Origin: a virus
Length of the DNA stretch: 38,331 nt
Strand: one strand, 5' to 3'
Virus record (IMG/VR): IMGVR_UViG_3300010331_000007
Coordinates: 1 to 38,331 of that record
Under the pieces are notes generated by a model. The model was not told where the DNA came from, did not search any database, and worked only from the letters and a program-made list of their open reading frames with translations. A program made the translations under genes and the position numbers. Below are positions 24,377 to 31,087 of this stretch, piece by piece; the stretch's first letter is position 1; each line of letters opens with the position of its first letter.

Positions 24377-24708
24377 CAACCTATCCATCTGTGTTAGGTG
24401 TGCTGGGTATGTGTTGGGTTGATTCTGCCTACTCGACACAGCAAGAACTCCCTATTTCCGTGGCTCCTAGACCCCTGTGTTGGGTGTGTTGGGTTTATTG
24501 TCGCGTGCGCGCGTGCGTGACGTTATTTACTCAACTCACGGCAGAAACATTTTTTTCTTATGCGAGGACCAATAAACCCAACCAACCCAACACACTCAAC
24601 ACACATAGTTATAAGTCATTGAATTTAAAGGCTGTTAGCTGTGTTGGGTTTGTGTTGGGTATGGGGTTTTCTGTGTTGGGTTGGTTTTGTCGGGGGAATG
24701 GGCAGTGA
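24373..24708 (+). CDS. Small ORF embedded in the iteron region, uncertain gene
   Basis: A 111-residue frame starting at ATGA with the primase stop and ending at GTGA with the antiterminator start. This double coupling favours a real gene. The protein is odd, however: repeats of VLGVLGMCWV and PLCWVCWVYC simply translate the DNA iterons. Composition is rich in Cys, Trp, Val and Leu, with no recognisable domain. It may be a coding remnant of the origin, or only open by chance. Confidence 0.35.
   Translation: MTTYPSVLGVLGMCWVDSAYSTQQELPISVAPRPLCWVCWVYCRVRACVTLFTQLTAETFFSYARTNKPNQPNTLNTHSYKSLNLKAVSCVGFVLGMGFSVLGWFCRGNGQ
24391..24681. repeat. GTGTTGGGT iteron cluster (putative replication origin)
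   Basis: The 9-mer GTGTTGGGT occurs exactly at 24411, 24477, 24486, 24641, 24652 and 24673 on the plus strand, and at 24585 on the minus strand. One-mismatch copies are at 24391, 24400 and 24594 (minus). Three sets are head-to-tail with no gap (24391/24400, 24477/24486, 24585/24594). An AT-rich stretch (24603-24630) lies among them. Iterons beside a primase-helicase gene suggest an origin bound by that protein, as in P4 (inference). Confidence 0.65.
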
Positions 24709-25175
24709 TCAGGGAAATAGAAGAGTTGATGGTTCACTGGGGTGTGCAGTCGAGGGAGTTCGGCCTGGGTGGCGGACTCGGTAGTCAAATGGGCTCGATC
24801 ATTGAATGGGGCGGTGCACCTCCTCGTGGTACGCCGGGGTCGCGGATTCTGGATGGTGCGGGTATTGGGATGGACGTGATCGCCACCGAGATCGATGCAA
24901 CCGTCGCTGAGCTTGAACGCAAGGGTTATAGCGAGCTGGCTGTTCTGGCCGTCCACCGGTATTGCCACCTGGCGTCGGTGCGCGAGCAGATGCGAGTGGT
25001 GGGGATCGCCGAGGGGGCAGATCGTACGTACCGCAATTGGGTGCAGCGACTGCATCAGCAAGTGATGCTGATCCTGGTGATTCGCAGCGGCACCACGCGC
25101 GGTCGTGCGGGGCAGCGGCAAGAGGGTGACCATTGCAAGGTAACGAACCACAGCGGCAGGCGAGCGCGTGTGTAA
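24705..25175 (+). CDS. Phage antitermination protein Q family
   Basis: A 156-residue protein started at GTG 24705, with GGGGGA upstream and overlapping the preceding frame. IREIEELMVHWG, GLGGGLG, and ATEIDATVAELERKGYSELAVLAVHRY followed by SVREQMRVVGIAEGADRTYRNWVQRLHQQV fit the PF06530-type antitermination Q family, including a C-terminal sigma-like helix-turn-helix. It is the last gene of the PR operon and stands just before the late control region, as in lambda. It should act on RNA polymerase leaving the late promoter. Confidence 0.75.
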   Translation: MIREIEELMVHWGVQSREFGLGGGLGSQMGSIIEWGGAPPRGTPGSRILDGAGIGMDVIATEIDATVAELERKGYSELAVLAVHRYCHLASVREQMRVVGIAEGADRTYRNWVQRLHQQVMLILVIRSGTTRGRAGQRQEGDHCKVTNHSGRRARV

Positions 25176-25194
25176 CCGTTCGTCGGGGTGCTTT

Positions 25195-25238
25195 GTCGTA
25201 TTGTGGTCGTATTGATGTTGTATTGCTGTCGCATTATG
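25195..25238 (+). promoter_or_regulatory. P-box-like tandem 11-bp array upstream of late genes
   Basis: Four 11-bp units (25195-25205, 25206-25216, 25217-25227, 25228-25238) have the consensus GTCGTATTGNN. Read from 25200 they are ATTG-TG-GT-CGT, ATTG-AT-GT-TGT and ATTG-CT-GT-CGC, then a degenerate ATTATGTC. This is the repeated ATTGnn(n)GTnn(n) pattern that defines the PrtN-binding P-box of pyocin genes (recalled from the literature). A possible promoter lies downstream (TACAAC near 25281). The rest of 25176-25430 holds a terminator and GC-rich inverted repeats but no gene. Confidence 0.7.
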
Positions 25239-25371
25239 TCCAACCGTTAAACACCGCTTTTCGGTCTTTCCGAACGCAGGTACAACGTAGGCACGATCTG
25301 CGATTTGCGTCTGAGTCGCCAACTGAGCACGTGCTGTGCACGCAACACCCGGCTTCCCCAGGCCGGTCACC

Positions 25372-25395
25372 AATCCCGCTTCGGCGGGATTTTTT
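25372..25395 (+). terminator. Strong terminator between late control region and holin (tR'-like)
   Basis: A perfect 8-bp stem AATCCCGC/GCGGGATT (25372-25379 and 25384-25391) with loop TTCG and a T-run to 25395. Its place between the putative late promoter and the holin is that of lambda tR', which Q-modified polymerase reads through. Confidence 0.85.
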
Positions 25396-25430
25396 ATTCT
25401 CCCGGTTTATCTTTGTTCTTGAGGCACACC

Positions 25431-25778
25431 ATGACTACTGAGCAACAAGCGCTGTTCGATATGCCGATTTGGTTAGTGATCGTCCTGGCCCTGGTCGGTG
25501 GTGTATCTGGTGAGATGTGGCGAGCAGACAAGGATGGTGCGCGAGGGTGGTCTCTGGTGCGGCGCCTGGCGTTGCGATCCGGTGCCTGCGTTGTCTGCGG
25601 CCTATCGACGATGATGCTGTTATACGCGGCGGGTGTATCGATATGGACTGCTGGCGGCTTCGGTTGCCTGACTGCGATGGCCGGCGCAGATGTAGCGATA
25701 GGGTTGTACGAACGTTGGGCCGCCAAGCGACTCAGTGTGTGCGAAGTTCCACCGGGTGCTGGTAACAGTGGCCAGTGA
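25431..25778 (+). CDS. Putative holin (holin superfamily III / LydA type)
   Basis: A 115-residue membrane protein with GAGG before its ATG at 25431. Hydrophobic segments lie at about 12-27 (IWLVIVLALVGGVSG), 48-68 (ACVVCGLSTMMLLYAAGV) and 72-88, and a short charged tail follows. The layout and the GGVSGEMWRADKDG loop resemble LydA-type holins. It would permeabilise the inner membrane to release the GH108 endolysin, although the two genes are about 21 kb apart along the late operon. It is the first gene after the late terminator. Confidence 0.65.
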   Translation: MTTEQQALFDMPIWLVIVLALVGGVSGEMWRADKDGARGWSLVRRLALRSGACVVCGLSTMMLLYAAGVSIWTAGGFGCLTAMAGADVAIGLYERWAAKRLSVCEVPPGAGNSGQ

Positions 25779-26130
25779 CGACCGGGGCAGTAGCGCCGAG
25801 CGTGGTTACGGTTACCGTTGGCAGAAATCGCGGGATGCATTCCTGCGAGACCATCCGTTCTGCTGCATGTGCTCGACTGATCTGCGGCCAGTAGCCTCAA
25901 TCATCGTCGACCACAAAGAGCCGCCCCGGCTCAAAGATGCCAAGGTCAGCGGCGATCCGTTACGTATCAAGACTGCGTGGAAATTGTTCTGGAGCCTGGA
26001 CAATTGGCAGCCGCTCTGCAAGTTCTGCCATGACTCGACCAAGCAAAGGCTTGAGAAAAGTGGACGAATGGTCGGCTGCACACCGGCTGGATTGCCCCTA
26101 GATCCGAATCACCACTGGAATCGGCGCTGA
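25768..26130 (+). CDS. HNH homing-type endonuclease of the packaging module
   Basis: A 120-residue protein started at GTG 25768, overlapping the holin stop. RGYGYRWQKSRDAFLRDHPF is the usual opening of phage HNH proteins beside terminases. Cys-x2-Cys pairs (FCCMC and LCKFC) form a zinc site, and IIVDHKEPPR with NWQPLCKFCHDSTKQR is the HNH active site. HNH proteins of this type are needed with TerL for cos cleavage in HK97-like phages, which supports cos packaging here. Confidence 0.88.
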   Translation: MASDDRGSSAERGYGYRWQKSRDAFLRDHPFCCMCSTDLRPVASIIVDHKEPPRLKDAKVSGDPLRIKTAWKLFWSLDNWQPLCKFCHDSTKQRLEKSGRMVGCTPAGLPLDPNHHWNRR

Positions 26131-26164
26131 GGCCAGGAATCGGCGATTCCGCACGGTTTTGGTG

Positions 26165-26273
26165 CATAGGCAGAGCCTATGGGGAGGGGGGGTGAAAATG
26201 TTTCAGACTATCCGTAGCTAGACCGCCTCTCGCCCTCCGTGTGCAAAGTCGGGAAAAATGGGGAGGGGGGGGT
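26165..26273. other. Candidate cos region upstream of the small terminase gene
   Basis: A perfect inverted repeat CATAGGC-AGA-GCCTATG (26165-26181) abuts ATGGGGAGGGGGGG (26179-26192). The same G-rich box recurs 79 bp later (26258-26272, one extra G). HNH-terminase phages usually have cos just here, between HNH and TerS. The exact nicks cannot be read from the sequence. Confidence 0.45.
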
Positions 26274-26294
26274 ATCAACTTTTGGAGGTGAATT

Positions 26295-26828
26295 ATGGCT
26301 GGAAATGGAAGTTCTGGACGCCCGGCCAAGCCTGCGGTGCTCCATGTGCTGCAGGGGAATCGTAGCAGAAAAAACCTTGATCAGCTGATCAACGAAGTGA
26401 AGCAACCTGCGGTACCAGTGTGCGCACCGCCCATGCCTTCGGTGCTGACCGGCGATGCCGTGGCGGAGTGGGAGCGGTTGGTTCCGGATCTGATAACGCT
26501 GGGTCTGATTTCTACGCTGGATCAGATGGCGCTCGCGACCTACTGCCAGGCGTACGCCGATTGGCTGAAGTATCAGCGCTTGATTGCCACACGCAACGCT
26601 GCCTCTGCTGACGAATTGGGGGGTGACATTCAGACCTTCAAGACCGGTGCACAGCAACTGCATGTACTCCGGCAGCTGGCAAACGATGCCGAGAAGCGCG
26701 CTAACGCCGCTGGAGCGTCGTTTGGATTCTCCCCCATGGCGCGCCGCAACCTGAAGGCGGCCATCCAGCCGCAAGGCGAGCTATTCCCCAATGACCAACG
26801 AGACGCAGCAAGCCGATACTTTAGCTGA
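26295..26828 (+). CDS. terS: Terminase small subunit, P27 family
   Basis: A 177-residue protein with a near-perfect GGAGGTG ribosome binding site. RPAKPAVLHVLQGNRSRKNL at the N-terminus is the P27-type DNA-binding start. Then come EWERLVPDLITLGLISTLDQ and YCQAYADWLKYQRL, and FGFSPMARRNLKAAIQPQ at the end. It should recognise the packaging site and recruit TerL. It overlaps TerL by 38 bases. Confidence 0.9.
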   Translation: MAGNGSSGRPAKPAVLHVLQGNRSRKNLDQLINEVKQPAVPVCAPPMPSVLTGDAVAEWERLVPDLITLGLISTLDQMALATYCQAYADWLKYQRLIATRNAASADELGGDIQTFKTGAQQLHVLRQLANDAEKRANAAGASFGFSPMARRNLKAAIQPQGELFPNDQRDAASRYFS

Positions 26829-28617
26829 TGACCGCGTCACCGCGTTCGCGCATGCGGTGCTCAACGGCGAGATAGTCGCCGGTCCCGACATTCGCAATGC
26901 CTGCAGCCGCCATCTGCGCGATCTTGAACATGGTCCGTCCCGTGGTTTGATCTTTGATCTGGAGTTGGTGAACCGCGCCATTGGTTTCTTCGAAGACGTG
27001 CTTTGCCTCAATGGGGGCGACTATGAGGGGGCGCCGTTCTTCCTCGCGCCTTGGCAGGCGTTTGTTGTTGGCAGTCTGTTTGGGTGGATGACCGAGGATG
27101 GCTACCGGCGTTTCCGGTTGGCCTACATCGAGACGGGCAAGGGCTCCGGGAAGAGTCCCCTGGTGGCCGGTATCGGCCTGTACGGCTTGGTAGCCGATGG
27201 TGAGCAGCGCGCCGAAATCTACGCTGCCGCGACGAAACGCGATCAGGCCATGATCCTGTTCCGTGATGCCGTGTCGATGGTATCCATGTCGCCGTTCATG
27301 GCGAGCCGCGTGGTGCAGTCGGGCCGAGACGAAAAGGTCTGGAACCTGTACTACCCGAACACCAGTTCGTTCTTCCGGCCCATCAGCTCGGATGAAGGGC
27401 AGTCTGGCCCACGTCCGCATATCGGGCTGCTCGATGAGGTCCACGAGCACAAGACTGCAACGGTCGTGAACATGATGCGCGCCGGTACCAAGGGCCGTCG
27501 TAAAGCCCTGGTGGTGATGATCACCAATAGCGGGTCGGACAAGAAGACAGTTTGCGGTCAGTACCACGACCTCGGGGTTCGCATCTGTGCTGGCCAGGAA
27601 GATGACGACAGCTTCTTCGCTTTCATCTGCTCGCTGGATGAGGGGGACGATCCGTTCAAGGATGAGAGCTGCTGGCCGAAGGTCAACCCATCGCTCGACT
27701 TCATTGCCGAAGGGCAGAGCGATGGCATTCCGGGCCGCAAGTATCTGCGCGAGCAAGTTCAGTCGGCACGGGGCTTGCCCGCTCAGGAGTCGGTGGTCCG
27801 GCGTCTCAACTTCTGCGAATGGACCCAGGCCGAGTCGCCATGGATTTCTTGGGACGTCTGGAGTCAGGCCGCCGAGCGCGTACCGATGCGGCTTCTGCGT
27901 GATCGCCCTTGCGTCGCGGGCCTGGACTTGGCCAGTACGACGGACCTCACAGCTTTCGTGTTGCTGTTTTATCCGACTGTTGCCGATCCGCACTGGCGGC
28001 TGCTTTCGTATTTCTGGATTCCGGACCATGACCTGGCCGAGCGCGAAAAACGCGACAAGGTGCCGTATGCATTGTGGGTCAAGCAAAAGGAACTGGAAAC
28101 CACACCCGGACGCGCGATCAGCAAGCTGCATGTGCTACGGCGACTGCAAACCATCTGCGCGTATTTCGATGTTCGCAAGATTGCGTATGACCGCTGGCGG
28201 ATTGAGGACTTGGTGCAGCTGATGAGCGAGCACGATATCGAGCTGCCCGAAATGGCGCCCTTCGGCCAGGGCTACAAGGACATGGGGCCTGCGGTCGATG
28301 AGTTCGAAAGGCGTTTGCTGGGGCTTCCGCCCAAGGCTGATGACGATGAGGTTATCGATCTGTCGCCCGATGACTATGAGGTGATCAGCGAAATATTCGA
28401 AGTCGAGACGTTGCGCCACGACGATAACCCGGTGATGACCTGGTGTGCCGGTAATGTGGTGATCGTGAGCGACCCCGCCGGTAACCGTAAGGCAGACAAG
28501 GCCAAAGCGACAGGCCGTATCGACGGCATTGTCGCAGCACTGATGGCTACCGGGCTCAGCGGCACGGCCATCGAAGGCAGCGGTAAATCCATTTATGACG
28601 AAGGGGCAGGCATATGA
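26791..28617 (+). CDS. terL: Terminase large subunit (Terminase_1 family)
   Basis: A 608-residue packaging motor. Walker A is ETGKGSGKS (K121), Walker B HIGLLDEVHEH (D215, E216), and motif III is MITNSGSD. The nuclease domain begins with GLDLASTTDLTA (catalytic Asp near residue 377). It belongs to the HK97-type TerL group, consistent with cos packaging with 3' overhangs and an HNH helper. A 436-codon antisense frame in this gene is a shadow. Confidence 0.95.
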   Translation: MTNETQQADTLADDRVTAFAHAVLNGEIVAGPDIRNACSRHLRDLEHGPSRGLIFDLELVNRAIGFFEDVLCLNGGDYEGAPFFLAPWQAFVVGSLFGWMTEDGYRRFRLAYIETGKGSGKSPLVAGIGLYGLVADGEQRAEIYAAATKRDQAMILFRDAVSMVSMSPFMASRVVQSGRDEKVWNLYYPNTSSFFRPISSDEGQSGPRPHIGLLDEVHEHKTATVVNMMRAGTKGRRKALVVMITNSGSDKKTVCGQYHDLGVRICAGQEDDDSFFAFICSLDEGDDPFKDESCWPKVNPSLDFIAEGQSDGIPGRKYLREQVQSARGLPAQESVVRRLNFCEWTQAESPWISWDVWSQAAERVPMRLLRDRPCVAGLDLASTTDLTAFVLLFYPTVADPHWRLLSYFWIPDHDLAEREKRDKVPYALWVKQKELETTPGRAISKLHVLRRLQTICAYFDVRKIAYDRWRIEDLVQLMSEHDIELPEMAPFGQGYKDMGPAVDEFERRLLGLPPKADDDEVIDLSPDDYEVISEIFEVETLRHDDNPVMTWCAGNVVIVSDPAGNRKADKAKATGRIDGIVAALMATGLSGTAIEGSGKSIYDEGAGI

Positions 28618-28805
28618 ATTTTCTTGAACTGCTGGCATGGGTCACGGGCCTATTGGGTTTCGGCTCGCTGGTTTTCGGTGTCGCACAGCTCAGCGTGCCG
28701 GCTGCATTCATTGTCGCGGGGGCGTTGCTGATGAGCTGGTCTTACCTCGCTGACAAAGCGTCGGCAGCCTCCTCGGGTGCTCCGCGTAATTCCGGGGGAG
28801 GTTGA
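28614..28805 (+). CDS. Small membrane protein between terminase and portal
   Basis: A 63-residue protein overlapping TerL by ATGA. Two hydrophobic segments at about 7-23 and 27-44 (WVTGLLGFGSLVFGVAQLS and AAFIVAGALLMSWSYL) are followed by a short Ser/Ala/Gly tail. Small membrane proteins at this position are frequent in HK97-like phages. The function is unknown; a holin-like or exclusion role is possible. Confidence 0.65.
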   Translation: MNFLELLAWVTGLLGFGSLVFGVAQLSVPAAFIVAGALLMSWSYLADKASAASSGAPRNSGGG

Positions 28806-28807
28806 CC

Positions 28808-30082
28808 ATGTTCTTCAGTAAACAGCGTAGCGAGTCGATTGGCAGTGTCGGCGACGGGAGTACCAGTTTCTGGCGTGGCCTCATCGGTTCGGGCAAAAGT
28901 AGCGCTGGAGTACAGGTCACGCCGGAATCAGCGATGGCGGTGCCGATCGTGCAGAACTGCGTCACGCTGCTGGCCGAAAGCGTTGCTCAGCTGCCGCTGG
29001 AGTTGTACTACCGCACGGCTAATGGTCAGCGTGATGCCGCGATCAACCATCCGCTGTACGACGTTCTTCGGTACCAGCCGAACGGTTTTCAAACACCGTA
29101 TGAACATCGTGAAGGGGGGCAGTTGGCGCTGGGGCTGCGCGGCAACTGTTACAGCTTCATGGAGCGACGGGATGACGGCAACATCACCGCTCTTTGGCCG
29201 CTGCACAATGACAAGGTCATTGTTTGCAAAGGCCCGGACTTGTTGCCGTATTACCAGGTGGGAGCTCACACCGACCGATTTGCCATGCGGCAGATCCACC
29301 ATGTTCGGTGGCACTCGCATAACCATTACGAAGGCATGTCGCCAATCATGCTGCACGCCGATGCGGTGGGCCTGGCCCAGGCTGTGCGTCAGTACACTGG
29401 CAAATCGTTTGCCAATGGCGTTTCGGTTTCCGGCGTGATCGAGCGGCCACGCGAAGCCCCGGCGATCAAGGATCAAGGTTCGATTGATCGCGTCCTTGAC
29501 CAGTGGGGCAGCAAGTTCGGCGGCATGGATAACGCCAAAAAGGTTGCCATGCTTCAGGAGGGCATGACCTTCAAGCCGGTATCGATGACCAACGTGGATG
29601 CCGAAATCATCGGCATCCTCAAGCTCTCAGGCGTCGACTGCGCACGGATCTACAAGATCCCGTTGCCCATGGTCAACGACCTGGACAAAGCCAACTACAA
29701 CACCATCGAGCAGTTGTTGATTCAATTCGTGGTGTTTGGCTTGTTGCCGTGGATCAAGCGCCATGAGCAATCAATGATGCGCGACTTCCTGCTGCCGCAG
29801 GATCGGCGTGATTACTTCATCGAATTCAACCTGGCTGGACTGATGCGGGGCGACCAAAAAAGTCGCTACGAGGCATATGCCATTGGCCGGCAGTGGGGTT
29901 GGCTTTCGGTCAATGACATTCGCCGGCTGGAAAACATGCCTCCCGTTATGGGCGGCGACGTTTATTTACAGCCGCTGAACATGGTGGGCGCGGGCAAGGA
30001 AGCGCCCAATTTGACAGACCCCAAGGTGCGGGCGCAGCTGGAGCTGCAACAGCACGAGATCGGAAGGATGCTTGCGCAATGA
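28808..30082 (+). CDS. HK97-family portal protein
   Basis: A 424-residue portal started at 28808, with GGAGG 6 bases upstream (a TTG at 28802 is less likely). VPIVQNCVTLLAESVAQLPL, NHPLYDVLRYQPN, RGNCYSFMERRDDG, GVDCARIYKIPLPMVND and GLLPWIKRHEQSMMRDFLLP are typical HK97 gp3 segments. Twelve copies would form the ring at the capsid vertex. It is coupled to the protease gene. Confidence 0.95.
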   Translation: MFFSKQRSESIGSVGDGSTSFWRGLIGSGKSSAGVQVTPESAMAVPIVQNCVTLLAESVAQLPLELYYRTANGQRDAAINHPLYDVLRYQPNGFQTPYEHREGGQLALGLRGNCYSFMERRDDGNITALWPLHNDKVIVCKGPDLLPYYQVGAHTDRFAMRQIHHVRWHSHNHYEGMSPIMLHADAVGLAQAVRQYTGKSFANGVSVSGVIERPREAPAIKDQGSIDRVLDQWGSKFGGMDNAKKVAMLQEGMTFKPVSMTNVDAEIIGILKLSGVDCARIYKIPLPMVNDLDKANYNTIEQLLIQFVVFGLLPWIKRHEQSMMRDFLLPQDRRDYFIEFNLAGLMRGDQKSRYEAYAIGRQWGWLSVNDIRRLENMPPVMGGDVYLQPLNMVGAGKEAPNLTDPKVRAQLELQQHEIGRMLAQ

Positions 30083-31026
30083 GAAATTACTTACGGGCAT
30101 CCAGCTTGCTGTTCAACCAGCCTTTGCTGGTGGCGCCTGACATGCTGGACCTCGGCGTTCGTTGGGCCAACCAGGCCATGAACCTCAACATCATCAACCT
30201 TGGTGGCAATGGCTCGGCCAAGATGTTCACGGGCGACGATGATGCCGGGGAGCAACAGCAGCAGGCAGAGCAGCGGCGCAGCACCATCGCCTCAACGGGC
30301 ATCGAGGTCGTGCCGGTGCACGGCGTCCTGGTCAGTCGTGGCAGCCACCTGAACGCCTGCGAGACCATGACCAGCTACGAGGGATTGCGTCAGCAGTTGC
30401 GACAGGCCGTTGCTGACCCGATGGTTGAGCGAGTCGTGCTCGACATCGATAGCCCAGGCGGTGCAGCGGTGGGGGCCTTTGAGTTGGCCGCTGACATTCG
30501 CGCGCTTTCATTGATCAAGCCGATCACGGGCATCGTCAACTTTATGGCCTACAGCGGCGGCTACCTGATAGGCAGCGCCTGCAGCGAACTGGTGGTGAGT
30601 CAGACCAGCGGAGTCGGGTCCATTGGCGTAATTGCCAGTCACATGGACCGCTCCAAGCAGGAAGAGAGCATGGGCGTGAAGGTGACCACCGTGTATGCCG
30701 GTGCTCACAAAAATGACCTCAGTCCCCACGAACCGCTGACGGATCAGTCTCTGAAGTTTCTGCAGGACCTGGTGCAGGAAAGCTACCAGCTGTTCTTGAG
30801 TGCCGTGGCTGAGTATCGCGGCATGAGCATCGAAGCCGTACGGGCCACTGAGGCCGGTTTGTATCGCGGTCAGGCTGGTATCGCGGCGGGTCTGGCCGAT
30901 CGCCTGCAAAGTCCGCAGGACGCAGTCGATGAAATCTCTCGCGCCGTTGCACAAAACCGGATGCAATGCCAGACCGGCCGGATCGGCCTACGGGCTTCGG
31001 CCCTGAATATTCAAGCACGTCTCTGA
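30079..31026 (+). CDS. Capsid maturation protease, S49 (SppA-like) family
   Basis: A 315-residue protease. VVLDIDSPGGAAVGAFELA is the substrate-strand Gly motif. The nucleophile is S159 in MAYSGGYLIGSACSE, and the general base is probably K211 in YAGAHKND. The interval of 52 residues equals that of single-domain bacterial SppA. It should process the capsid delta domain. It replaces the ClpP-like or U35-type protease found in other HK97-like phages. Confidence 0.92.
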   Translation: MRNYLRASSLLFNQPLLVAPDMLDLGVRWANQAMNLNIINLGGNGSAKMFTGDDDAGEQQQQAEQRRSTIASTGIEVVPVHGVLVSRGSHLNACETMTSYEGLRQQLRQAVADPMVERVVLDIDSPGGAAVGAFELAADIRALSLIKPITGIVNFMAYSGGYLIGSACSELVVSQTSGVGSIGVIASHMDRSKQEESMGVKVTTVYAGAHKNDLSPHEPLTDQSLKFLQDLVQESYQLFLSAVAEYRGMSIEAVRATEAGLYRGQAGIAAGLADRLQSPQDAVDEISRAVAQNRMQCQTGRIGLRASALNIQARL

Positions 31027-31049
31027 CCGCGTTCGCGGCAGTTACCACC

Positions 31050-31071
31050 ACCCGCTTCGGCGGGTTTTTTT
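31050..31071 (+). terminator. Terminator between protease and major capsid genes
   Basis: A stem ACCCGC/GCGGGT (31050-31055 and 31060-31065) with loop TTCG and a T-run. It lies inside the late operon, so it probably reduces polymerase flow unless antitermination is active. It could also define a separate capsid mRNA end. Confidence 0.75.
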
Positions 31072-31087
31072 ATGCCCTGGAGGCACC

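Noticed and set aside
25195-25238. 11-bp array as a Q-binding (qut) site only
   Set aside because: Possible by position, but the match to the repeated ATTGnn(n)GT P-box pattern and the presence of a PrtN-like gene explain it better; joint use is not excluded.
24609-25373. 254-codon minus-strand ORF covering Q and the late control region
   Set aside because: It crosses the iterons, the Q gene, the P-box array and the terminator; low complexity and no domain.
26821-28131. 436-codon minus-strand ORF opposite the large terminase
   Set aside because: It lies antisense to a clear TerL with intact motifs, has no recognisable domain, and results from GC-rich codon positions.
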